Assembly: GCF_000470655.1 (NCBI RefSeq)
Contig: NC_021921.1
Coordinates: 124,001-188,000 of the forward strand
DNA from: Halorhabdus tiamatea SARL4B
Lineage (GTDB): Archaea; Halobacteriota; Halobacteria; Halobacteriales; Haloarculaceae
Reading direction: 5' to 3'
DNA length: 64,000 nucleotides
The number at the start of each line of letters is the position of its first letter. The first letter of the stretch is position 1. Shown piece by piece: positions 16,639 to 26,741 of this stretch. Position numbers and translations under genes: made by a program. The notes under the pieces were generated by a model, which did not search any database, was not told where the DNA came from, and worked only from the letters and a program-made list of their open reading frames with translations.

Positions 16639-16954
16639 GTCGAGGGGTACCTGACCCACAGGCAAAAACACCTCGTTCGGGTCCGTCGCGTCGCCTGCCG
16701 TGTCGCAGTACCTCGGTCAGTTTTGCCCTTCGCAAGCCACTCCCACGTCTCCGATCGCCGTTTCGGGATACTGCCCCTCCTCGTCTTTCTCCACGGCTTT
16801 GACCATGTCTGTCCTAAAGGCGGTGTTCAGATAGGGATTGAAGAGTGAGGCGTGGGGGTTTCACAGTGATCGTGCCCCCGCCCATGCGTGGCACTTACAC
16901 TCGCTGTCGCTCCGATTGAGAACGTTTTAGCCGCCCATCGCCCGCTAGTCACCA
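16639..16954. other. Divergent intergenic region between ubaA and the OBG-like GTPase
   Basis: No frame in these 316 bases looks coding. A TATA-like cgttttagcc (about 16923-16932) stands roughly 25-32 bases before the GTPase ATG, fitting a leaderless transcript. Nothing else was recognised. Confidence 0.5.
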
Positions 16955-18142
16955 ATGAGCTACAAGATCGGACTCGTGGGCAAACCCTCGGTGGGGAAGT
17001 CCACGTTCTTCAATGCGGCGACGATGAACGACGTGCCCGAGGGGGCCTACCCGTTCACGACGATCGACCCGTCGGTCGGCGAGGCGTACGTCCGGGTCGA
17101 CTGTGCGGCCCCGGAGTTCGGCCACACCTGCACGCCGAATCACGGGTACTGTGACGACGGCGTTCGCTTCGTCCCGACGAAACTGGTCGATGTCGCGGGA
17201 CTCGTTCCCGGCGCTCACGAGGGCAAGGGTCTCGGAAACCAGTTCCTTTCGGACCTGAACGAGGCGGATGTCCTCGTCCACGTCGTCGATTTCACTGGCG
17301 AGACCGACCTGGAGGGTGAGCCGACGACGGACCACGACCCGCGGGAGGACATCGACTTTCTGGAGAACGAACTCGACATGTGGTATCTCGACGTCTTCGA
17401 GAAGGGTATCGAGCGCTATCGCTCGGGGTACAACGGAGACGACGGCGATATTGAAGTCGACCTCGCCGAACAGCTCTCGGCGTTCGGGATCGGCGAAGAC
17501 GAGATCAAGCAGGTCATCCTCGGCGAAGGCCTCGCACTCGATCCAGACACGTGGGACGAGACAGATCGTGAGGCGCTCGCCCGCGAGATCCGGATGCGAA
17601 CCAAGCCAATCGTCATCGCGGCCAACAAGATGGACACCGAGGCTGCACAGGACAACTGGGAGACGGTGACGACCGACCCCGGGTACGAGCACCTGACGTT
17701 CGTGCCCGTCTCCGCCCACGCCGAGAAGGCGCTGAAAAACGGCGACGAGCAGGGCGTCCTGGAGTATCGGCCCGGCGACGAGGACTTCACCGTGACGGCT
17801 GACCTTCCCGAAGAGAAAGCCGCGGGACTCGAGGAAATTCGCGAGTTCATCGGGGCCTACGGCGGAACTGGCGTCCAGAACGTCATCGAAACGGCGCTGT
17901 TCGACGTCCTCGACGCGATCGCTGTCTTCCCTGGCGCACGAAAGCCACAGGACGACGGCACGTTCCTCCAGGACTGTTTCGTCCTGCCCGACGGCTCGAC
18001 GGCCGAGGACTTCGCGTACTTCCTGCATACGGACATCGGCGAGGGATTCCTCCACGCCCACGACGTCCGCTCGGAACGCCAGGTGGGGGCGGAGACGAAA
18101 CTCGATCACCGGGACGTGGTCGAGATCACGACGACGAACTGA
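16955..18142 (+). CDS. OBG/YchF-family GTPase
   Basis: 395 residues. G1 is GKPSVGKST, G3 lies in DVAGLVPGAHEGKGLGNQFL, G4 is NKMD, and the C-terminal region carries a TGS-like domain (LQDCFVLPDGSTAEDFAYFL). The G4 motif is NKMD rather than the ATP-preferring NxxE of bacterial YchF, so GTP is the expected nucleotide. A Cys/His-rich loop (CTPNHGYC) follows the switch region. These proteins bind ribosomes or RNA; the exact role is unresolved. It is convergent with top6A. Confidence 0.92.
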   Translation: MSYKIGLVGKPSVGKSTFFNAATMNDVPEGAYPFTTIDPSVGEAYVRVDCAAPEFGHTCTPNHGYCDDGVRFVPTKLVDVAGLVPGAHEGKGLGNQFLSDLNEADVLVHVVDFTGETDLEGEPTTDHDPREDIDFLENELDMWYLDVFEKGIERYRSGYNGDDGDIEVDLAEQLSAFGIGEDEIKQVILGEGLALDPDTWDETDREALAREIRMRTKPIVIAANKMDTEAAQDNWETVTTDPGYEHLTFVPVSAHAEKALKNGDEQGVLEYRPGDEDFTVTADLPEEKAAGLEEIREFIGAYGGTGVQNVIETALFDVLDAIAVFPGARKPQDDGTFLQDCFVLPDGSTAEDFAYFLHTDIGEGFLHAHDVRSERQVGAETKLDHRDVVEITTTN

Positions 18143-18180
18143 GGTGGCGTCCCTCGCGAACGGAAGTCGGGCCGCACTCG

Positions 18181-19293
18181 CTACAGGATACCCATCTCGT
18201 CGAGTCGCTCAGGCAGATACGTATCAGTCACGAAGTCAAGGCCGTAGGAGGCAAGCGCCTGCTGTTCGGACTTCTTGTCGATATCGAGTTGGAGTTCGAT
18301 CTGTTCTTCCCAGTAGTCGGTCTGGAAGCGGGGGTCCTCGAGTTCGGATTCGAGGGCGTTGACGTCCGAATCCGCGAGGGGGTCGGTCGGCAGGTCGTAC
18401 TCGACAATGTCCTCGGGCTGGACGCCGATGAACTGCGCCTCGGGCGTCGCCAGGTACTTCGAGAGGTGCGCGGACTTGATCGACCCGTACGCGACGGAGC
18501 CGTAGATTCGATACGACCACGGGTCGCCGTCAGTGAACACCGTCACCGGCAGATCGAGTTCGTCGTGGAGGCGCTTGGTCAACCGCCGGGTCGCACGGGC
18601 GGGCTGGCCGCCGAGGTGGACGACCAGCGCGTTGTACTCGTCGTCGAAGCCGTTCTCGACGAGTCGATCGCGCATGCCGCCGGTCTCGACACAGAGGACG
18701 AAGTCGGCGTCATTGTCCAGGAAATCGATGGTGTCGGGATCGTTCGGGATCTGATAGCCGCCCTGGCCCACGTCGTCCTGGCAGTGGATCTCCCGGTCGC
18801 CGCGGTTGGTCTGCTCGCGGAGACGGAGGGGTCCCATCACCTTGGCACCCGATTCCTCGGGGCGCATGTGGAACTCCTCGCGGCGCACGTCCGAGACGAT
18901 CTCTAGGTCCTCGATGAGCTGATTTGACTCGTCCTGGCTGTTGAACTGCGCTTCGTCGAGGTCCCACGATTCGCTCAGGTAGTAGAGTTCACGCAGCGTC
19001 GAAGAGCGGTCTTCTTCGAGCTGGTTTGCCAGGAAGTCGATCGAATAGATGACCTTCAGGAGTTTCTGTGCCCCCCGGACGCTGTTGGCAGAGCGCGTGC
19101 TCTTGCGGTCGCCGTAGACCCAGACCTTCTGTTCGGGGTCGTACTCGATGTTGGTCTTCGTCCGGGTCGGGACGTCCATGTGGGGCACGTCGCCGCGCTC
19201 GAACTGGTCGTAGAACTGTGCCGCCAGTTCGATCAAGCGCTCGCGGGCGTCCCCGTCGCTTCCGTCTGCCGTTTCGCCTGTGTCCGTGCTCAT
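18181..19293 (-). CDS. top6A: DNA topoisomerase VI subunit A
   Basis: 370 residues. The CAP-domain active site is [12 protein letters not shown] with the tandem tyrosines at 104-105 (the second is the expected catalytic one). The TOPRIM domain includes [17 protein letters not shown] and [14 protein letters not shown] (DxD metal site). Size and order match archaeal Spo11-like Top6A. The start overlaps the end of top6B by 4 bases (ATGA), so the subunits are translated in a coupled fashion. Together they relax and decatenate DNA by ATP-dependent double-strand passage. Confidence 0.97.
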   Translation of the reverse strand: MSTDTGETADGSDGDARERLIELAAQFYDQFERGDVPHMDVPTRTKTNIEYDPEQKVWVYGDRKSTRSANSVRGAQKLLKVIYSIDFLANQLEEDRSSTLRELYYLSESWDLDEAQFNSQDESNQLIEDLEIVSDVRREEFHMRPEESGAKVMGPLRLREQTNRGDREIHCQDDVGQGGYQIPNDPDTIDFLDNDADFVLCVETGGMRDRLVENGFDDEYNALVVHLGGQPARATRRLTKRLHDELDLPVTVFTDGDPWSYRIYGSVAYGSIKSAHLSKYLATPEAQFIGVQPEDIVEYDLPTDPLADSDVNALESELEDPRFQTDYWEEQIELQLDIDKKSEQQALASYGLDFVTDTYLPERLDEMGIL

Positions 19294-22200
19294 TGTTCAC
19301 CGTCCACTGTGAGTTTCTCCTCGGCGATACCGTCGATCGAAATGTCGAATTCGGCGTCGTCGCTTACTTCGTACGTCAAAGCGGCGTCGTCGCCGCTCGA
19401 AACGGTCGGCGACCACTTGATGAACCACTCGCCGTCCATCTCGACGACGCGCGCGTCGTCGGCGTCGGCCTCGACGTTCGCCGGTTCGGCCGTCACGATG
19501 TCCGTGATCTCGACGTCGGCGTTCGTGGTGTCGTTGTTCTCGACGACGAGCCTGACCGTCCCGTCCTCGCGCTGTCGCTCGAGCAGGACGTTGTTCATGA
19601 TCCGGGCCAGCGAGTCGTCGATGTGCAACTCAGCGCGGCCGGTCACTGCGGCCAGTTTCGTCGCCATCTCCGGGAGGATCGTCCCGAGTTTGTCCTGTTT
19701 TTCCCGGCGCTGGCGACGCGACCGGCGCTCGTTGAGGAAGGACTTGAGTTCGCGGGCCGCCTCGCGGATCGCGAGTTCGATCTCGTCTTCGATCTCGGGA
19801 ATGTTGGCGATTGCGTCCTTGGATTCGCTCGTGAAAGGGACGTTCGTCGAGGCGACGTGGATCATCACGACGGCCGGGCCGTTCGGAATGCCGCTACCGC
19901 CCGGCTGATCGAGGCCGTAGTTGCGCCAGTTGATCGTCTTGACGACGTCCGTCGTCGCACAGGCCCCGCGCTGATAGACCAGTGGCACGCGATTCGCGAA
20001 GCGCATCACGTCGACCGGGCCGCCCTCCTCGAGTTCGCCGCCGTAGGCGATCCCCGCCTCGACGATGAACGGATCGCCGCCGTGGACGGAAGCGTCCCGC
20101 GTCGAGGCCGCGTAGAAGTCGGCGTCGAACTCCTTGCGGAGTCCTTCTTCGACGAGCCGTTCGGAGATCGGGGCGAGACAGCCGGTCGGCGGCGCGATGA
20201 TGTCGGTCTCACGCATCGCTTCTAAGAGTTCGGCGGCCGCGTCGCGGTCGTCGGCGAGTGTCGAGACGTTTGGCACATCGTCTGGGACCGTTGCCATCAC
20301 GCCCCAGATCTCCTCGAGGACGTTCTCGCGGGCCGTCTCGCCGATCGTCGCGTCGTCGTACTCCTCGGTGTTCTCGGCGGCGCGCTCGACGTATTCGGCG
20401 AGTTCCTCGCGGGTAGCCCGGTGGCGCTCGTCGTCACTGTCCTCGAACTTCGCGGCGATCCGGTCGGCCAGCCCCTCGATCGTCGCGTCGTCCTTGCGGT
20501 CGCTGGTGGCTCGATCGACCAGGCCGTAGAGATCCGAGGCGAGCGTCTCGCGCTGATCGGCTTCGTCCGTGTCCCCGATGATTTGAGCCCACGCGGCCGC
20601 GGTCGCCTTCTCCCGGACGGTACTGCCGAACGTCGTGCCGAAGCCCTCGGCGGCGGCTTCGGCCGCCTCGTCGACGATCGCACGGAGTTCGTGGTGAGCG
20701 AGGCGTTCACGGTCGTCGACGGCGTCGGCCACTTCGCGGGCGAAGGACTTCGTCGCGTCTTTGCTCTTGTTGGCGACGGCAGCCCTGACGGCCACCTCGA
20801 CGTCGCCCTCGTGGACCTGCGGCGGCCGCCAGGCCATCTCGCGGCCGTCGTACCGATCCCGGAAGTTGTCGAGGACCTTCTCGGACGTTTTGCCGCCCAC
20901 GCGGGTGAACTCGCCCTGCAAGAAGCCGGACACCGAATACGAATCGGTCGCTTCGAGCATCTTCAGGAGCGTCCCGAGTTCGACGCCGTGTGGATGCGGG
21001 CGGATCTCCTCGGTCTCGGCCGGGAGGTCCGCGCCCTCGACGCGTTCGAACTTCGCCGGCTCGGCCATGTTCGGCTCGTGGAACTCGATCCGTGCGTGGG
21101 GATTGACGACGGCCGTGTGCTTGATGTAATCGTGGAGCTGTTGGCGCGCCCGGAGGTTCGCCTCCAGCTCGAGTTCGATCCGCGTGCCGTGGGGACGGTC
21201 CCACGCCGTCGTCTCGTCGACGTCGATCTCGGGCTCGTTGGTGTCGGTGTCGATGATCAACTCGAAGTAGTGGGCCTCCTCGGAGCCTTTGGTCCGGGAG
21301 GTGATCTTGGCGGGCTTGCCGCTCGTCAATTGCGAGTAGAGGACGGCGGCGCTGATGCCGATGCCCTGTTGGCCGCGACTGTTCTTCACCGAGAGTGCCC
21401 CGTCGTTGACCACGACGAAGTTCTCGTCGTATCCCGTTGTTCCGGGAACTGAGATGTCATACACGTACTCCGGTGACTCGGTTCGCTCTACGTCCTTGAC
21501 CGGGAGGAGACACATGTCGGTATCGGTGATCCCGTGTAGATCGTGGATCGTCTCCCAGATCTCTTCGAGGCGCTCGGTCGGCTGATGGTCCCGGTCCAAC
21601 AAGCCCATCTCTTTGAGATTGTGTACGTACCGGGGTTTCGTTACGTACTCCCCCTCCAGTGCATCCTCGATGAGTTCCCGATAGACTTCGGCATGTTCGG
21701 GGCTCGATCCGATACCGACGCCGAGGAGTAATCCCGGAATCGTATCCGGAACGGTGTCCCGACCGACGTGACCGACCTGATAGTCGGCCAAGAGTGACGT
21801 CGGGACGCGCTTGTACTGTTGTTCCCCCGGCGGGAAACGTTCGCTGAAGACGTCCGTGAGAGTCACGTCCTCGCTATAGACCTTCGTCCGGTAACGTGTG
21901 CTCGGATCGTCGGCGTAGCCGTTGTCCGACGTCGCAACCTCCGTACTCGCGAGGACACCCTGCATGTTCCACAGCACCGACAGTTGTCTGGCGAGCCGTT
22001 CGCTGGTCGTCGTGTGTGACAGCTCGTTGCTCGGATGCGAATCGGACCCATCACCCTGGTAGAGCGCCGTGATGAACTCCCGTTGTAGTTCCGGCGGCGA
22101 CCTGAAGACGAATTCAGGGATCTGTTTGTCCTGGGCCCGGTCGCCACAGGCCTCTTCGAAGAACATCGAAAATGGCGACCCGAACGCTTTCACGCGTGTC

Positions 22201-23432
22201 GAGTTCCGTGCTCGATCGACTGTCGTCGTTCGGCCACCGATACCGGCGATGGCTTCTTCGGTCGCTGTGATCAACTCCTTCTCGTGGGAACCGAAGGTGA
22301 ACCCGACCTGCCGATCCCCGACGTGCCCCTCGGCGACGTAGTATCCGAGCAGTCGCATGAACGACGTGTCGAGCGGAATAGAGACGGGCATCGTCGTCTC
22401 CTTCCCGCCGACCTGATACGTCTTGAACTGACAGTCGGCAGCCTTCTCCTCCCAGCCGAGTTCGATCACCGTCTCTGCCGGCAGGTACCCCTTTTCGAGG
22501 TAATTGGTTTCGAGACTGTCCTTGAGTACGTCCACGCCGTTATAACGGTGATAGGTCCGCTTTCGGTCGCTTTCCGGCGATGGCTTCTTTCGGATTCGCT
22601 CCCCCTCTCGAAGCTGTTCCAGCGTTTCCGTCTCGAAGCCATAGACGTAGACTCGCCGCCCGTCGAGTTGCTCGGTAGTGATGTATTCGAGCAGGTTCAC
22701 CGACTCGACGTGCTCGTCGAAGGAGGGGATCTCTCTCGGGGCGAGAACGACATCACCGGTTTGCAGGTCGCCCGCTTTCACTTCTCTCGTTTCGCCCGAA
22801 CTGGTCAGGGAAAACAGGCTGTGATTGCCCGTCACTTCGACCGTCCGGCCCTTCTCGGTGGTGATCTCGTAGGTGTCTTCAGTCGTCTCGTGACGGATCG
22901 CATGCGTCACTGGCTCCCAGGACAACTCGTGAGTCTCCCGGTCGAACGACGGCACTTCGATTCCTTCAGGGATTGGTCGCGTCGCTTCTCCGTTTTCGGG
23001 GAGGTACGCGTCACAGAGCACACCGATCGGAACGGTATCGACGACGCCATCCCGTCGAACCAACACCTGCTGGTCCGGTGTCAGCGACTGCTCGCGCTTG
23101 TGGAACCGGCTGCCGTACAGCAGCTTCCCGAAGACTTTGGGGAGTTGTTCGCGCGTGATCCCCGGGCCGTTGTCCTCGATGACAAGCCGGTAGTACTCAC
23201 CGACGTCCTCGATCTCGACGTAGACGTCGGGGAAGATGTCAGCCTCTTCGCAGGCGTCGAGGCTGTTGTCGACGCCCTCTTTGACGGCCGTGACGAGTGC
23301 CCGGGCTCCCGAGTCGAACCCGAGCATGTGCTTGTTCTTCTCGAAGAACTCGGCGATGGAGATCTGGCGCTGACTCTCGGCCAGCTCCTCGGCGATTCCC
23401 TCCTCGCCGAGCGTCGACTGCATCGATGGCAT
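19290..23432 (-). CDS. top6B: DNA topoisomerase VI subunit B precursor containing an intein
   Basis: 1380 residues before splicing, 811 after removing the intein (residues 116-684). N-extein: GHKL ATPase motifs [13 protein letters not shown] and IEDNGPGI; C-extein resumes at [18 protein letters not shown], the ATP-lid glycine box, followed by the transducer region ([20 protein letters not shown]). The C-terminal 500 residues include the acidic insertions and the Ig-like end usual in haloarchaeal Top6B. The insertion point is three residues before the ATP-lid GQQGIG, the most conserved part of the ATPase. The gene is upstream of top6A with an ATGA overlap. Confidence 0.96.
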   Translation of the reverse strand: MPSMQSTLGEEGIAEELAESQRQISIAEFFEKNKHMLGFDSGARALVTAVKEGVDNSLDACEEADIFPDVYVEIEDVGEYYRLVIEDNGPGITREQLPKVFGKLLYGSRFHKREQSLTPDQQVLVRRDGVVDTVPIGVLCDAYLPENGEATRPIPEGIEVPSFDRETHELSWEPVTHAIRHETTEDTYEITTEKGRTVEVTGNHSLFSLTSSGETREVKAGDLQTGDVVLAPREIPSFDEHVESVNLLEYITTEQLDGRRVYVYGFETETLEQLREGERIRKKPSPESDRKRTYHRYNGVDVLKDSLETNYLEKGYLPAETVIELGWEEKAADCQFKTYQVGGKETTMPVSIPLDTSFMRLLGYYVAEGHVGDRQVGFTFGSHEKELITATEEAIAGIGGRTTTVDRARNSTRVKAFGSPFSMFFEEACGDRAQDKQIPEFVFRSPPELQREFITALYQGDGSDSHPSNELSHTTTSERLARQLSVLWNMQGVLASTEVATSDNGYADDPSTRYRTKVYSEDVTLTDVFSERFPPGEQQYKRVPTSLLADYQVGHVGRDTVPDTIPGLLLGVGIGSSPEHAEVYRELIEDALEGEYVTKPRYVHNLKEMGLLDRDHQPTERLEEIWETIHDLHGITDTDMCLLPVKDVERTESPEYVYDISVPGTTGYDENFVVVNDGALSVKNSRGQQGIGISAAVLYSQLTSGKPAKITSRTKGSEEAHYFELIIDTDTNEPEIDVDETTAWDRPHGTRIELELEANLRARQQLHDYIKHTAVVNPHARIEFHEPNMAEPAKFERVEGADLPAETEEIRPHPHGVELGTLLKMLEATDSYSVSGFLQGEFTRVGGKTSEKVLDNFRDRYDGREMAWRPPQVHEGDVEVAVRAAVANKSKDATKSFAREVADAVDDRERLAHHELRAIVDEAAEAAAEGFGTTFGSTVREKATAAAWAQIIGDTDEADQRETLASDLYGLVDRATSDRKDDATIEGLADRIAAKFEDSDDERHRATREELAEYVERAAENTEEYDDATIGETARENVLEEIWGVMATVPDDVPNVSTLADDRDAAAELLEAMRETDIIAPPTGCLAPISERLVEEGLRKEFDADFYAASTRDASVHGGDPFIVEAGIAYGGELEEGGPVDVMRFANRVPLVYQRGACATTDVVKTINWRNYGLDQPGGSGIPNGPAVVMIHVASTNVPFTSESKDAIANIPEIEDEIELAIREAARELKSFLNERRSRRQRREKQDKLGTILPEMATKLAAVTGRAELHIDDSLARIMNNVLLERQREDGTVRLVVENNDTTNADVEITDIVTAEPANVEADADDARVVEMDGEWFIKWSPTVSSGDDAALTYEVSDDAEFDISIDGIAEEKLTVDGEQ
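21381..23087 (-). mobile_element. Intein in Top6B (569 aa) with LAGLIDADG-type homing endonuclease
   Basis: Boundaries: N-splice junction REQ/S (intein Ser1, codon at 23087) and C-splice junction KN/S (Asn569, codon ending at 21381). Visible blocks: A ([14 protein letters not shown]), B ([11 protein letters not shown] with the TxxH-like His), dodecapeptide motifs [12 protein letters not shown] and [13 protein letters not shown] ([20 protein letters not shown]) and G (DGALSVKN). The +1 extein residue is Ser. The penultimate residue is Lys instead of the usual His, a variation that can slow or alter Asn cyclisation. Both endonuclease acidic positions (Glu in YVAEG, Asp in YQGDG) remain, so homing may be active. 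A Top6B intein is known from Haloquadratum. Confidence 0.95.
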
Positions 23433-23499
23433 TCTCTATGCAATCAGCGACCGCGGTCGGGCTAAAGCCTTCCGGGTGTTCGTCGCTTGGACTCAGTGC

Positions 23500-24570
23500 C
23501 TACTCCGCGTCCTCGAGCGTGATCGTCCGGGCGGCGTATTCTTCGAGGAACGCCCCGTGGCCGCCGATCGTCGTTCGGCCCTCGTCGGTCTCGAGTACCA
23601 GGGAGTGTTCGATCGGGAACTCGTTGGTTACCGGCTCGGCGATGCCCTGATTGGTTTCGAGGACGCGGCCGGTAACGGTCTCGGTGGCTTCGTGGTCGGC
23701 ATTCGACGTCGCTTCGACGCGGGCAGTCACCGAATTGCCCGCGCGCAACTGCAGGGTCGCCTGGAAGACCGCGTGTTCGATGCTCTCGTAGGTTCGACCC
23801 AGGGGTGCCGGCTCGATCACGTACACCTCGTCTGCGCTGAGCCAGAAGTTCGCCAGGAACGACCCGAACAGCGTCGGCACGATCCGCTTCTGGGCCAGCG
23901 AGATCGCGCGTTCGTCGCTGTTGGCGACCGTCATCATCTCCGAAGAGGAGATGACGCCCAGCTCGCGATCGACGGCGATCATCACCGGGATCGGGACGTT
24001 CCAGCTCCGGATGGCGCTTGCGACCGGGCGATCGTACTCGGCAAATTCCGATCCGTCTGTGTCCGTGTCCGTTACCAACAGGAGGACCAGGACACCGCGT
24101 TCGACGGCGTCCTGTAGTGCCTCACGGACCTGCGGAAGAGTCGAATGCGGGATCGAAATGGCCACGCGGTATTCGGCCTCGCTGATGTACTCGTTGATCC
24201 GTTTGACAACGGTGACCCGCGATTTGATCACGTCGAAACGCTGTGGCCGGGTTTCAGCCGCCGAAAAGCGTCGTTCGAGGGCCGGTTCGATCTCCTCGAG
24301 GCGGTTCGAGAGTATCTCGATGACGTCCTCGGGTCGCTTGGCCCGGATCTTCGTCGGGACGACGTGATCGTTGACCTCGACGAACCCCTGGTCTTCGAGT
24401 TCCTCACAGACGCTGTAGACGTAGCGTTTGGAGACGCCCGTCGCGTCGGCGATCGTGCTCGCCTTCGCCTCGCCGTTCTCGAGGACAGCCAGATACGTCT
24501 GGATCTCGGTGTCCGACAGTCCGAAGTGCGCGAGTTGTCTCGCCAGCGCTGAATCGTCGCTCTCGGTCAT
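23500..24570 (-). CDS. TrmB-family transcriptional regulator
   Basis: 356 residues from the ATG at 24570. N-terminal winged helix: FGLSDTEIQTYLAVLENGEA and STIADATGVSKRYVYSVCEE. A coiled linker (residues 75-110) and the TrmB C-terminal effector domain follow (phospholipase D-like first part, RVAISIPHSTLPQVREAL, then a beta-rich end). TrmB proteins usually sense sugars. It lies between top6BA and gyrBA, divergent from gyrB across 257 bases, so it may regulate gyrase or merely share the promoter region. Confidence 0.85.
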   Translation of the reverse strand: MTESDDSALARQLAHFGLSDTEIQTYLAVLENGEAKASTIADATGVSKRYVYSVCEELEDQGFVEVNDHVVPTKIRAKRPEDVIEILSNRLEEIEPALERRFSAAETRPQRFDVIKSRVTVVKRINEYISEAEYRVAISIPHSTLPQVREALQDAVERGVLVLLLVTDTDTDGSEFAEYDRPVASAIRSWNVPIPVMIAVDRELGVISSSEMMTVANSDERAISLAQKRIVPTLFGSFLANFWLSADEVYVIEPAPLGRTYESIEHAVFQATLQLRAGNSVTARVEATSNADHEATETVTGRVLETNQGIAEPVTNEFPIEHSLVLETDEGRTTIGGHGAFLEEYAARTITLEDAE

Positions 24571-24788
24571 GCGTGTCCCTCGGTGCCGGAGAAGTCTGTC
24601 GACTTGCCGTGACTGTCCCGGCCCACCCCACCGGACATCGGGAGATTGAATATGTTCGACACTGACGGTTCCGTCAGTGACCCACCTCGCTGTTCGATCG
24701 CCATTGTATGGCACCGTAGGCGGCCCCTTCGGATAAATTGTGTGTATCTTTTCTTCGTATTTCACACGCGTTCGCGCGCGCACGAGTC

Positions 24789-24796
24789 ATTTAAGT
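24789..24796 (+). promoter_or_regulatory. Putative TATA box of gyrB
   Basis: The AT core atttaagt at 24789-24796 is the only good TATA candidate in the G/C-rich upstream region and lies about 32-39 bases before the gyrB ATG at 24828, preceded by the purine-bearing CGAGTC where a BRE would be expected. Confidence 0.45.
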
Positions 24797-24827
24797 ACCT
24801 TCGGGCGGTACCCTACAGCAGGCTTTT

Positions 24828-26741
24828 ATGAGTGACGACAACGACTATGGGGCCGGCCAGATTCAGGTCCTGGAGGGCCTACAGGCCGTCAGGAAACGGC
24901 CGGCGATGTACATCGGTTCTACCGACACCAGGGGATTGCATCACCTCGTCTACGAGGTGGTCGACAACGCCATCGACGAGGCGCTCGCGGGACACTGTGA
25001 CACGATCGCTGTCACCATGCACGACGACGGGTCCGTCTCGGTAGTAGACGACGGGCGCGGCATTCCGATCGACACCCACGAAGAATACGACCGGCCGGCC
25101 GTCGAGGTCATCATGACCGTCCTGCACGCCGGCGGGAAGTTCGACAACAAGTCATATCAGGTCTCGGGTGGCCTCCACGGCGTCGGCGTCTCGGTCGTCA
25201 ACGCGCTCTCAGCGAAACTCGAAGTCGAAGTTCGCCGGGAGGGCAGCGTCTGGAAGCAGACGTTCGATCACGGCGCGCCCGCAGACGACCTCACGGAGAT
25301 CGAGGCGCTCGAAGATTCGTCGGAGACGGGCACGTCGATTCGATTCTGGCCCGACGGCGACATCTTCGAGACGACAGATTTCCAGTTTTCGACGCTCGAA
25401 AACCGCCTTCGGGAACTCGCCTTTCTCAATTCCGGCGTCGAGATCACACTCGCAGACGAGCGAGACCAGCGCCGGGAAACCTTCCAGTACGACGGCGGGA
25501 TTCGGGAGTTCGTCGAGTACTTAAACGAGACGAAAGACCCCCTGCACGACGGGGTCATCTACTTCGAAGACGAGAGCGAGGGCGTCCAGGTCGAGGTCGC
25601 CCTCCAGGCGACCACCGAGTTGCAGGGCTCGATTCATGCCTTCGCGAACAACATCAACACCCGCGAGGGCGGGACACACCTAACCGGGTTCAAAACGGCC
25701 TTGACTCGGGTCGTCAACGACTACGCCACCGACAACGACCTCCTCTCGGACATCGAGGAGACGCTCAAGGGCGAGGACATCCGCGAGGGGATGACGGCGG
25801 TCATCTCGGTCAAGCACCCTGACCCGCAGTTCGAAGGCCAGACCAAGACCAAACTCGGCAACAGCGAGGTCCGGGGCGTCGTCGAGAGCGCGATGCACCA
25901 GAATTTGGGGACGTACTTCGAGGAGCACCCGGACGTCGCGGGGGCGATCGTCCGGAAGGCTGTCGAGGCCGCCAAGGCCCGCAAGGCCGCCCAGAAGGCC
26001 GAGGAGCTCACCCGTCGAAAGAGCGCCCTCGAGTCGACAGCGCTGCCCGGGAAGCTGGCGGACTGCCAGACGAAAGAACCCAGCGAGGCCGAGCTGTTTA
26101 TCGCCGAGGGGGACAGCGCCGGCGGCAGTGCCAAGCAGGCGAGAAATCCGGAATTTCAGGCTGTCCTGCCGATCCGCGGGAAGATCCTCAACGTCGAGAA
26201 ACACCGCCTCGACCGGATCTTAGAGAACGACCAGATCCGCAACATCATCACCGCGCTGGGGACCGGCGTCGGCGACGAGTTCGATATCGACGAGCTCCGC
26301 TACGAGAAGATCATCTTCGCGACTGACGCCGACGTCGACGGGGCACACATCCGGACGCTGTTGCTCACGTTCTTCTATCGGCACATGCGACCGCTACTGG
26401 AGAACGGGCACATCTACGCCGCCCGCCCGCCGCTGTATCGGATCCGGTATCGCGGCGAGACCTACGACGCGATGACCGACGCCGAGCGCGACGAGATCAT
26501 CGAGGAGAAGTGCGACGGCAACCCCACCCAGATCCAGCGGTTCAAGGGCCTGGGCGAGATGAATCCCAAGCAACTCTGGGACACGACCATGAATCCCGAG
26601 AACCGCTTTTTGAAGCAGATCACGATCGACGACGCCGCGGCCGCCGACAAGATGTTCTCGGTGCTGATGGGCGACGCCGTCGAACCGCGCAAGCAGTTCA
26701 TCAAGGAGAATTCGCCGGAAGCTAACTGGGTCGATATATGA
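24828..26741 (+). CDS. gyrB: DNA gyrase subunit B
   Basis: 637 residues. GHKL ATPase: [23 protein letters not shown] and [34 protein letters not shown] and [12 protein letters not shown]; the C-terminus [14 protein letters not shown] is the gyrase/topo IV signature. No intein and no long insertion. The stop overlaps the gyrA start (ATGA), so GyrB and GyrA are made in a coupled manner. Gyrase adds negative supercoils, and haloarchaea acquired it from bacteria. Placement beside top6BA puts both type II enzymes in one 11-kb block. Confidence 0.98.
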   Translation: MSDDNDYGAGQIQVLEGLQAVRKRPAMYIGSTDTRGLHHLVYEVVDNAIDEALAGHCDTIAVTMHDDGSVSVVDDGRGIPIDTHEEYDRPAVEVIMTVLHAGGKFDNKSYQVSGGLHGVGVSVVNALSAKLEVEVRREGSVWKQTFDHGAPADDLTEIEALEDSSETGTSIRFWPDGDIFETTDFQFSTLENRLRELAFLNSGVEITLADERDQRRETFQYDGGIREFVEYLNETKDPLHDGVIYFEDESEGVQVEVALQATTELQGSIHAFANNINTREGGTHLTGFKTALTRVVNDYATDNDLLSDIEETLKGEDIREGMTAVISVKHPDPQFEGQTKTKLGNSEVRGVVESAMHQNLGTYFEEHPDVAGAIVRKAVEAAKARKAAQKAEELTRRKSALESTALPGKLADCQTKEPSEAELFIAEGDSAGGSAKQARNPEFQAVLPIRGKILNVEKHRLDRILENDQIRNIITALGTGVGDEFDIDELRYEKIIFATDADVDGAHIRTLLLTFFYRHMRPLLENGHIYAARPPLYRIRYRGETYDAMTDAERDEIIEEKCDGNPTQIQRFKGLGEMNPKQLWDTTMNPENRFLKQITIDDAAAADKMFSVLMGDAVEPRKQFIKENSPEANWVDI

